From assembly GCA_017962315.1 (NCBI GenBank), contig JAGCVN010000093.1, positions 1 to 49,866 of the forward strand: a stretch of 49,866 nucleotides of DNA, in the 5' to 3' direction. This DNA comes from Kiritimatiellia bacterium. Its GTDB lineage: Bacteria; Verrucomicrobiota; Kiritimatiellia; RFP12; UBA1067. This document shows positions 43,570-49,866 of this stretch, piece by piece (positions within the stretch are counted from its first letter, which is position 1; each line of letters begins with the position of its first letter). The position numbers and the translations under genes were made by a program. A model generated the notes under the pieces. It saw only the letters and a list, made by a program, of their open reading frames with translations. It searched no databases and was not told the origin of the DNA.

Positions 43570-45564
43570 ATGATGGATTCAGAAGAGTCAGAGTGGTCGG
43601 TTCTCGTCATAGGGGGCGGGCATGCAGGGGTGGAAGCAGCATTGGCTTCCGCCCGGATGGGATGCCCTACTCTACTGGTTTCAGGTGATACTTCCCGTAT
43701 TGCCATGATGCCATGTAATCCTTCAATCGGTGGATTGGCAAAGTCACATTTGGTTTACGAACTCGATGCCCTCGGAGGTGAAATGGGTCGTAATGCGGAT
43801 GTTTGCGGTATTCAGTTTAAAACGCTTAATAAAAGTAGAGGACCCGCAGTATGGGCAACCCGTGTCCAGTGCGATAAGAAACGCTATGCTTTGCGTATGC
43901 AAAAAATCCTACAACTGACGCCAAATCTCACGATTCTTGAAGATACAGTTACGAAAATCATCACAGAAACAGGCGTAGATGAAAAACGGAAAGTAAAAGG
44001 AATAGAAACGAAACTGCACGGGTACATATCTTGTTGTTCTGTCATTCTTACGACGGGAACAGCCTTAAGTGGAATGGAATACATTGGACATCATGGAATT
44101 CAAGGTGCAGGAGATGGAAGACCCGCTGCTTTTGAACTTTCTTCATCTATAGAGACACTTGGTTTTCGATTGATGCGATTTAAAACGGGTACACCACCTA
44201 GACTTTATCGTGAATCGATTGATTTTGAAAAGACAGCAATACAGCCAGGTGACCAACCACCTCCATTCTTTTCGCTTTCAACATTGTTCCACGTGGAACA
44301 ATTAGGTAGTAAAAAGGAAGAAGGGTTTGATGATATACATACGAATAAAATGTTCCACGTGGAACATTTTGAACAAAATTTAACGATAGAAGAGAAAAAC
44401 AGTATTAGAATTACTGAAAAGGAACCTCTACTTATTGAGACAACAGAACAGATTCCATGTTTTTTAACCTATACGAACGAGAGAACGCATCAATTGATTA
44501 GAGAAAATCTTAAAAAAAGTGCCTTATATGGTGGTGACATTGAGGGAACAGGCGTTCGTTATTGTCCGTCCATTGAAGATAAAGTTGTAAAATTTACATC
44601 TGCAACTCAACATCATGTTATGCTTGAACCAGAAGGTATTGAAGACTCGGATTACATCTATCCAAATGGTCTTTCGAATAGTCTTCCAGAAGAAATACAA
44701 CGAAAACTCGTTCATAGTGTGGTTGGCTTGGAAAGGGCTGAGTTTGCAAAGTTTGCCTATGCTATCGAGTATGATGGAATTGATGCACGTGAATTGTCAG
44801 CCACGTTAGAATCAAAACGAATTTGCGGACTATATTTTGCCGGTCAGGTGAATGGAACGACTGGCTATGAAGAGGCTGCCGCACAGGGATTTATGGCTGG
44901 AGTGAATGCAGCCCTTAAAAGACAGGGGAGAAAACCGCTAATATTGAGTCGTCAACAGGCGTATATTGGTGTGCTTATTGACGATTTGATTACAAAAGGA
45001 ACGAACGAACCATATCGTATGTTTACCTCACGCGCAGAAAGAAGATTGATATTACGCCAAGATAATGCAGCAGATCGACTCCTTGAAGCGGCAGACCGTC
45101 TGAAAATTCTTTCTTCCTTGATTCGTTCGCGTATTCACCGCAAAATAGATGAAACAGAACAGTTGATTCAACTTTTTGATGAGAAGAAGGTAAAAAACAA
45201 GAGTCTTTCTTCCATCCTTGCCCGTCCAGAAACAACCTTTACGGAAATTGAGGATGTTTTAAAGCAAGAGAAGGGGATAATACTCGATGTTTTGCCGGAA
45301 TCAAAAAATCAGGTTGAAATTCGAATCAAATATAGAGGATACATTGAACAAGAGGAAAAGGAAGCGGAACGTGCGAAACGCGAGGAACTGGTAAAGATAC
45401 CGGCATGGCTGGATTACGATAAAATTACCGCTCTTCGCTTTGAATCACGTGAAAAACTCAAACTCATCCGTCCGGAAAACCTTGGGCAAGCTAGCCGTAT
45501 TTCTGGTGTAAATCCAGCCGATATTGCTATTCTTTCTCTCTGGATTCACCGTGGAAAGGCATAA
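43570..45564 (+). CDS. mnmG: tRNA uridine-5-carboxymethylaminomethyl modification enzyme MnmG (GidA)
   Basis: MnmG uses FAD with MnmE to modify U34 of certain tRNAs. The FAD-binding [12 protein letters not shown] lies near the N-terminus (about 15-26), then [72 protein letters not shown], and the C-terminal [18 protein letters not shown]. All main motifs are present. Between PPPFFSL and IPCFLTY there is an extra stretch of about 45 residues (about 237-295) compared with the E. coli protein, and it contains two parS-type palindromes in the DNA, read as FHVEQ and FHVEH. The gene is AT-richer than its surroundings. GGGGAG precedes the ATG by 8 bases. Confidence 0.95.
   Translation: MMDSEESEWSVLVIGGGHAGVEAALASARMGCPTLLVSGDTSRIAMMPCNPSIGGLAKSHLVYELDALGGEMGRNADVCGIQFKTLNKSRGPAVWATRVQCDKKRYALRMQKILQLTPNLTILEDTVTKIITETGVDEKRKVKGIETKLHGYISCCSVILTTGTALSGMEYIGHHGIQGAGDGRPAAFELSSSIETLGFRLMRFKTGTPPRLYRESIDFEKTAIQPGDQPPPFFSLSTLFHVEQLGSKKEEGFDDIHTNKMFHVEHFEQNLTIEEKNSIRITEKEPLLIETTEQIPCFLTYTNERTHQLIRENLKKSALYGGDIEGTGVRYCPSIEDKVVKFTSATQHHVMLEPEGIEDSDYIYPNGLSNSLPEEIQRKLVHSVVGLERAEFAKFAYAIEYDGIDARELSATLESKRICGLYFAGQVNGTTGYEEAAAQGFMAGVNAALKRQGRKPLILSRQQAYIGVLIDDLITKGTNEPYRMFTSRAERRLILRQDNAADRLLEAADRLKILSSLIRSRIHRKIDETEQLIQLFDEKKVKNKSLSSILARPETTFTEIEDVLKQEKGIILDVLPESKNQVEIRIKYRGYIEQEEKEAERAKREELVKIPAWLDYDKITALRFESREKLKLIRPENLGQASRISGVNPADIAILSLWIHRGKA
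44285..44300. promoter_or_regulatory. parS-type site 1 (ParB binding), inside mnmG
   Basis: TGTTCCACGTGGAACA, an exact 16-bp palindrome matching the parS consensus of Pseudomonas and Caulobacter-type ParB proteins. It is translated as part of MnmG (FHVEQ). Confidence 0.85.
44351..44366. promoter_or_regulatory. parS-type site 2 (ParB binding), inside mnmG
   Basis: A second exact TGTTCCACGTGGAACA, 66 bases from the first; the flanking four bases on each side extend the palindrome to 24 bp. Read as FHVEH in MnmG. Confidence 0.85.
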
Positions 45565-45595
45565 ATGTATGTTTATGCGACGTTGATTTCCATAC

Positions 45596-45624
45596 TTGCG
45601 TAACACGCTGGTTTCGTGTATGGT
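45596..45624 (+). promoter_or_regulatory. Probable promoter of the adenine deaminase gene
   Basis: TTGCGT, 17 bases, TATGGT, then AAGGAG (45626-45631). If this -10 is used, the mRNA leader is very short. Confidence 0.5.
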
Positions 45625-45639
45625 TAAGGAGAAATGACG

Positions 45640-47304
45640 ATGAAACCAATAGAACCTTTTAGTGTGAGCGGAAAAATCGTGGATGTCGAACGTGACTGCA
45701 CGATAAGTGTCCGTGTTAGTGTATCAAGCGAAGGAAAAATCGCGGCGATTGATGAAATAGATGATCCAGATCCTGGTTACATTTTTCCGGGATTTGTCGA
45801 TTCACACGTGCATCTTGAAAGTTCCATGCTGAATCCGGTTTCGTTTGCTTTCGCTGCCGTCCGCCACGGAACGCTCGGCGTTCTGGCCGATCCACATGAA
45901 ATTGCGAATGTGTTGGGAGAGACAGGTGTCCGTAAGATGATCGAACTTGCAGACCAAACTCCTTTTGTGTTCGGTTTTGGGGTTCCTTCCTGTGTGCCGG
46001 CCACCGAAAATGAAAAGGGTGGGGGAGAACTTGGGGCGGAAGAGGTAAAACGAATGTTGAAGTGGAAAGGTATTACTCACCTTTCCGAAGTGATGGACGT
46101 GAATGGAGTCCTTGAAAAGAACGAAAAAATATTAAAAAAAATAAGTTATGCAAAAGAATCCGGAAAGCCGATCGACGGTCATGCACCGGGGATGACGGGG
46201 ACGACGCTTCGTAACTATATTGCTTCTGGAATTTCAACCGACCATGAATCCGTTTCGGTTGAAGAGGCGATTGAAAAGATACGCGGCGGGATGGTTATTC
46301 AGATTCGCAACGGATCTGCCGCAAGATTGTCGGAGTCTTTACTTCCCCTTGTCAGCCGCTATACACGGATGTGTATGTTTTGCAGCGACGACAAACATCC
46401 CGATGATTTGCTTGATTCACACATAAATTTTCTTGCAGCCCGGGCCTATCGAAACGGGGTTTCGCTTTCTTCGATTGTACAGGCTGCGTGCATCAACCCC
46501 GTCCGGCACTACGGCCTGCCTCTCGGATTGTTGAAGGTGGGGGATTCCGCTGATTTTCAGAAAGTGGAAGACTTGCGTACTTTCGATCCATCTTGTGTCT
46601 GGCTGCACGGGCGTGAAGTTTACAAGGACGGGCAGCCGTTTCTTCCTGAAACGGCTTCGGAAAACGTGGTGGAAAACCAGTTTGAGGCGACGCCGATCGT
46701 CGCACGGGATCTTTCCGTTTCCGCTGTTCAGGGAATGAAAGGAATCCATGTAATCGGTGTACGCGACGGTATCCTTCTCACAAACAACCTTTCCGAAAAA
46801 CCGACGATCGTAGACGGTGAAATCGTGGGAGATACGGAACGTGACATTCTGAAAATCGTCGTGATGAACCGATATCGCAAGGAGGCGAAACCGGCGGTTG
46901 CGTTTGTAAAAGGGTTCGGGTTAAAACGTGGCGCATTAGCCTCTTCCGTCTGCCACGATGCGCATAACTTGATCGCGGTTGGAACAAACGATGAAGCCAT
47001 AACCGCTGCGTTAAATCAAATTATCTGGATGAAAGGTGGCTTGACCGTTGCTGACAGCAATCGAAAAATCATTACTTCGCTTCCGCTTCCCTTTGGAGGA
47101 TTGATGTCGAATGAACGGCCTTCCGTCGTCGCGCGCAGATACAAAGACTGCGACAAGCTGGCGAAAATGTTTGGTTCCCCGTTAAGTGCGCCGTTTACAA
47201 CCCTGTCCTTTATGGCACTCCCCGTCATTCCGGATTTAAAGATGACCTCACGCGGTCTCTTCGACGTACGCCAAAATCAAGTCATCGGTCTGCGCAGTGA
47301 ATAG
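45640..47304 (+). CDS. ade: Adenine deaminase
   Basis: A 554-residue amidohydrolase that converts adenine to hypoxanthine with release of ammonia. The metal-site motif is GFVDSHVHLESSM near the N-terminus, followed by DPHEIANV, the conserved GHAPGM, FCSDDKHPDDL and, near the end, the C-terminal VCHDAHNLIAVGTND. The order and spacing match bacterial Ade. The ATG at 45640 has AAGGAG 8 bases upstream; an in-frame ATG at 45634 is only 2 bases from it. Purine salvage is the expected role. It is a single gene with its own promoter. Confidence 0.94.
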   Translation: MKPIEPFSVSGKIVDVERDCTISVRVSVSSEGKIAAIDEIDDPDPGYIFPGFVDSHVHLESSMLNPVSFAFAAVRHGTLGVLADPHEIANVLGETGVRKMIELADQTPFVFGFGVPSCVPATENEKGGGELGAEEVKRMLKWKGITHLSEVMDVNGVLEKNEKILKKISYAKESGKPIDGHAPGMTGTTLRNYIASGISTDHESVSVEEAIEKIRGGMVIQIRNGSAARLSESLLPLVSRYTRMCMFCSDDKHPDDLLDSHINFLAARAYRNGVSLSSIVQAACINPVRHYGLPLGLLKVGDSADFQKVEDLRTFDPSCVWLHGREVYKDGQPFLPETASENVVENQFEATPIVARDLSVSAVQGMKGIHVIGVRDGILLTNNLSEKPTIVDGEIVGDTERDILKIVVMNRYRKEAKPAVAFVKGFGLKRGALASSVCHDAHNLIAVGTNDEAITAALNQIIWMKGGLTVADSNRKIITSLPLPFGGLMSNERPSVVARRYKDCDKLAKMFGSPLSAPFTTLSFMALPVIPDLKMTSRGLFDVRQNQVIGLRSE

Positions 47305-47351
47305 ACGGACAAATGGATTGAATAAGTTGATAGATAATAAGGTGGTTTAAA

Positions 47352-48536
47352 TCAAGAGACAGGTTGTGAAACCTTAAAACCGAGTCCCTGAAGTTTCGCC
47401 CCAAGCCGCGCCGACACATTTTTCAGGAGGACTTCCGTTGCGTCGAATTGGCGTCGCATCGGATAGGTAGAACGGAGCTTGTCAAACGAACTCGCACGTT
47501 CTCTTTCCGGCAGACCGCAGATTTTCTGAAACCGGTGGCAGTCGGCCTCGATGTCGTAGACGGAAAGGACGAGCGGCCGTAACAACGCTTCTTCATCGAT
47601 TTCCGTTTTCGCGTCTTTACCGTCCAGTTCCCAGGAGGGTAGGGGAGGCGGCGGAAGCACAAAGGGTTCTTCCGCTTTAACACCTAGGAACGAACACGCA
47701 CTTCGATAAACAGCGGCCGTTCCGTTCACCTTTCCTTCGTAGGCGTGGCCTGCGATGTGCGGCGTCGTGAGATCCGCCCGCGCGGCAAGATCCGTCCGGA
47801 ATGAGGGTTCTCCCTCCCAGCAATCGATCACTGCGTGCGCGACCGTACCGTTTTCAAGTGCCGCGAGGAGTGCGTCGGTGTCCAGAACCGGGCCGCGCGC
47901 CGCATTCATCAGGATTACGCCGTGTTTCATCTTTCCGAATGCCGCCGCGTCGAGCAGATGGCGCGTCATGTCATGTCCTTCGTTGGTCAAAGGTACGTGC
48001 AATGTGAGAATATCCGCCTCCTGCAAAATCTCTTCTAGCGGAACGTATCGTCCTGCTTCCGGATCGCCTGCATCTGCCAGCCTCCTCTGTACGGGTGGGT
48101 CGTTCCGCAACACGCGGAGACCGAGCGAGGAAAGATGCCTACAGACACGTGTTCCAACATTTCCGACGCCGATGACACCCGCCGTTTTCCCCGCCAGCGC
48201 GAATCCGTTTTTTCCGGAAAGGGAAAAAAGAGCTGCGGTAATGTAATTCGCGACACTTTCGGCGTTGCAACCTGGCGCGGAACACCAGGGGATTCCCCGG
48301 CGTTCAAGGTAGGGGATGTCGATGTGGTCTGTCCCGATTACCGAAGAACCGTAAAAACGGATATGGCTTCCTTCCAATAATCCCGCTCCGACTTTCGTCG
48401 TCGAACGGGTGAAAAGCAAGTCCGCGTCACGCACGTCGTCCGGCCCGATTTGGCGTCCGGGCTTAAGCGTGACCTGTCCGAGACGGCTGAACGCTTCGTA
48501 TGCGTAGGGCATATTCTGGTCGCAAAGTATCTTCAT
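47352..48536 (-). CDS. pdxB: Erythronate-4-phosphate dehydrogenase PdxB
   Basis: A 394-residue NAD-dependent 2-hydroxyacid dehydrogenase of the pyridoxal phosphate (DXP-dependent) pathway. The N-terminus MKILCDQNMPYA fits PdxB. The Rossmann part has GVIGVGNVG; RGPVLDTDALL carries the catalytic Arg, WEGEPSFR and HIAGHAYEGK the Glu and His. The C-terminal PdxB-specific dimerisation part (about 290-390) is present, which separates it from other 2-hydroxyacid dehydrogenases. Three ATGs lie in a row at 48542, 48539 and 48536; 48536 has the best distance from GAGG. It starts 8 bases after the stop of the siroheme decarboxylase-like gene, so the two are coupled. Confidence 0.92.
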   Translation of the reverse strand: MKILCDQNMPYAYEAFSRLGQVTLKPGRQIGPDDVRDADLLFTRSTTKVGAGLLEGSHIRFYGSSVIGTDHIDIPYLERRGIPWCSAPGCNAESVANYITAALFSLSGKNGFALAGKTAGVIGVGNVGTRVCRHLSSLGLRVLRNDPPVQRRLADAGDPEAGRYVPLEEILQEADILTLHVPLTNEGHDMTRHLLDAAAFGKMKHGVILMNAARGPVLDTDALLAALENGTVAHAVIDCWEGEPSFRTDLAARADLTTPHIAGHAYEGKVNGTAAVYRSACSFLGVKAEEPFVLPPPPLPSWELDGKDAKTEIDEEALLRPLVLSVYDIEADCHRFQKICGLPERERASSFDKLRSTYPMRRQFDATEVLLKNVSARLGAKLQGLGFKVSQPVS

Positions 48537-48544
48537 CATCATCC

Positions 48545-49582
48545 TCAAAAAACAAGGCTCGTCTTTTTGTATTCGCGGAGGGAAAGAAGCAACTCACCGC
48601 CGTCTAGTCCAGCTTCGAGCGAAAGGCGCTCAAAGAGCCGCTGCGTGGAGGCGTAGTCTCCCGTATGGATCATCGCATAGAGGCGGAAAGGGAATACATC
48701 TGAACGCGGGCGTTCGTAACAATGCGTGACCTCCTGGAACGAGGCGAGCCGCCTCCCCGCTTCGGCCACCTTTACCGGCGGAAGATCCCAGCAGCACATC
48801 CCGTTTGCATGGTATCCGGCTTCGCGGTGCTGGAGGATGAGGGCTACGCGGCGTAAAACTCCCCTCCCTTTCCACTCCCGCAAACGCGCAAGCACATCAG
48901 GAAGGGAACATCCGGCGGCTTCCGCCGCGACGGCATAAAAGTCGCGGACAAGCGGCATGCCGCCCTGCATGGAGCGGATGACGGCAAGGTCATTTTCCGT
49001 CGGAAGCATCACGATGGAATCGTCATCCCGTTTCAGCGGAGAAGGGGACGTTTCCGTCGTCTCATCCCGTTCGCGTGTACGCAGATCGAAGACGACATCG
49101 ATTTTAAACCGGCGGAGGGCTGGTAACGTCAGGATTCCTATGCCGTCAAACTCGTTCTGGAGCGCGTCGAGCTCGCGTTCAAACATTGCGGTGGGCGTCG
49201 CCAGCGTGAACCAGAGGTTGGGGTAGGGGGAACCCTCGCCGTCCGGCAGAGTCTCGAAGGGAACGCGCGTGTAGCAGTGCGTGACGCCTGGACAGACGCA
49301 AGCAGCCCGAGCCGCGCGTTTCAACGCCTCCCCGTGTGCGGAGGCGGCACAGAGAACACTTCGCCAACCGAGACGGCGGGCATCGAAAATACCGCCGACA
49401 CGGCGAAGAATCCCTTTTTTCTGGAGTTTCGCCAGTAGCACGAGGACATCCTCCTCGGACATTCCCACCCCAGCGCCCAATTCGGCGAAAGGCCGTTCCG
49501 AGAGCGGAATCCCGCGTTGAAGCGCAGTAATCGCGGAAAGTTCCTTCTCCTCCAAACCGTACACGTCCATCCCCTTTTCCAT
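48545..49582 (-). CDS. Siroheme decarboxylase-like protein, fused AhbA-AhbB type
   Basis: A 345-residue protein made of two Lrp/AsnC-like halves, each with a helix-turn-helix (about 10-60 and 190-245) and a RAM-type domain. Each half has the segment LRRV(A/G) and a THCY motif (about 100 and 285) typical of AhbA/AhbB and NirDLGH, which remove acetate side chains of siroheme as didecarboxysiroheme is made. The fusion is recognisable by the repeat of these features in one chain. It would supply the alternative heme or heme d1 route in anaerobes. MEKG start at 49582 is kept; the ATG at 49570 sits right after AAGGGG, too close to use that site well. pdxB follows. Confidence 0.85.
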   Translation of the reverse strand: MEKGMDVYGLEEKELSAITALQRGIPLSERPFAELGAGVGMSEEDVLVLLAKLQKKGILRRVGGIFDARRLGWRSVLCAASAHGEALKRAARAACVCPGVTHCYTRVPFETLPDGEGSPYPNLWFTLATPTAMFERELDALQNEFDGIGILTLPALRRFKIDVVFDLRTRERDETTETSPSPLKRDDDSIVMLPTENDLAVIRSMQGGMPLVRDFYAVAAEAAGCSLPDVLARLREWKGRGVLRRVALILQHREAGYHANGMCCWDLPPVKVAEAGRRLASFQEVTHCYERPRSDVFPFRLYAMIHTGDYASTQRLFERLSLEAGLDGGELLLSLREYKKTSLVF

Positions 49583-49654
49583 ATCAAGAGAGAAAACTCA
49601 CGGAGAGTCTACCAAAGAATTCCCGAATAGGACAGTCAAAACTTGCTTTGAAAG

Positions 49655-49699
49655 CCCGCCGCCCGCGCTTCGCACGGGAATGTAAATGAGGATAACTTT
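49655..49699 (-). repeat. Dispersed repeat, copy C
   Basis: Reverse-strand copy of the block TACATTCCCGTGCGAAGC and GCGGGCGGCGGG, close to the same block of copy B, with AAGTTATCCTCATT before it. The ATTGTTCACAAAT arms are missing. It lies upstream of the siroheme decarboxylase gene and next to the window edge. Confidence 0.8.
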
Positions 49700-49763
49700 G
49701 ATGGAGCACAACGACATCGAACAGGCGACATCGACGCCCGCTGTCGCGGACGCCGATGTCGTC

Positions 49764-49792
49764 TGCACAGAGCCGTGCGCATTTGGTATACT
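49764..49792 (+). promoter_or_regulatory. Possible promoter reading to the right edge
   Basis: TGCACA, 17 bases, TATACT. The downstream gene lies beyond the window. A plus-strand frame from ATG 49701 is open to the edge but would begin before this promoter, so I do not call it a gene. Confidence 0.35.
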
Positions 49793-49866
49793 GTCAGCAG
49801 ATTCTGGCAAGGCGGCGGCATGTGCTCCCAATTCCGCTGGAGCCGCGTGCCCCACTGAAAGACTGA

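Noticed and set aside
49701..49866. Plus-strand frame open to the right edge
   Set aside because: Only 55 codons are visible, it begins in the tail of repeat copy C, and the best promoter lies inside it. Not enough to call a gene.
1..49866. CRISPR arrays, tRNA or rRNA genes, insertion sequences
   Set aside because: No regularly spaced direct repeats, no cloverleaf with a CCA or TTCRA-type arm in the intergenic regions read, and no transposase frame. The only dispersed repeat is the four-copy element described.

Overview
The window looks like chromosomal DNA from an anaerobic Gram-negative heterotroph. The Gram-negative envelope is indicated by lpxI, an Mla-type lipid transport operon and several lipoproteins. 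Anaerobic metabolism is indicated by a trimeric [FeFe]-hydrogenase and a siroheme decarboxylase. The prepilin-like proteins, a GH78 rhamnosidase, and Tat- or lipoprotein-targeted sugar enzymes would fit the PVC superphylum (Kiritimatiellota, Lentisphaerota or Verrucomicrobiota). That placement is inference from gene content; no rRNA or tRNA gene was found to support it. Most genes are GC-rich, but about 42.9-45.6 kb is clearly AT-richer.

Layout from left to right. 1-5.0 kb (minus): operon SNF2 helicase, SWIM zinc-finger protein, mutL (cut by the window edge). 5.1-9.4 kb (minus): MlaE-like permease, MlaF-like ATPase, MlaD-like MCE protein, then a secreted SGNH hydrolase. 10-13.5 kb (minus): XRE/zinc-ribbon regulator, ELM1-like protein, and a fused HD-domain/lipid kinase. 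13.5-13.9 kb: noncoding, with TTATCAACA motifs and copy A of a dispersed repeat. 13.9-26.6 kb (minus): a prepilin, a 2344-residue secreted protein, yggS, a coiled-coil membrane protein, menA and lpxI, closely packed; then a lipoprotein/TPR pair with its own near-consensus promoter. 26.7-31.0 kb (minus): hydC-hydB-hydA. 31.2-34.1 kb (plus): sugar isomerase/epimerase lipoprotein, Tat-exported Gfo/Idh/MocA oxidoreductase and a small secreted protein. 34.3-38.4 kb (plus): a second prepilin and the rhamnosidase. 38.5-42.7 kb: comF, a membrane-anchored small-heat-shock-like protein on the minus strand, and a sigma-54 two-component pair.

42.7-45.6 kb is the most interesting part. A roughly 900-bp noncoding region, mostly AT-rich, carries repeat copy B and several DnaA-box-like nonamers. 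It precedes mnmG, and mnmG contains two perfect parS-type palindromes inside an extra protein segment. A gidA/mnmG-side origin and partition locus is a reasonable hypothesis. 45.6-49.6 kb holds an adenine deaminase, then pdxB and a fused siroheme decarboxylase on the minus strand. Repeat copy C lies near the right edge and a partial copy D lies at 35.3 kb.

Starts were chosen by ribosome binding site, conserved N-terminus and spacing. All promoters, the origin and the parS function are read from sequence patterns only.
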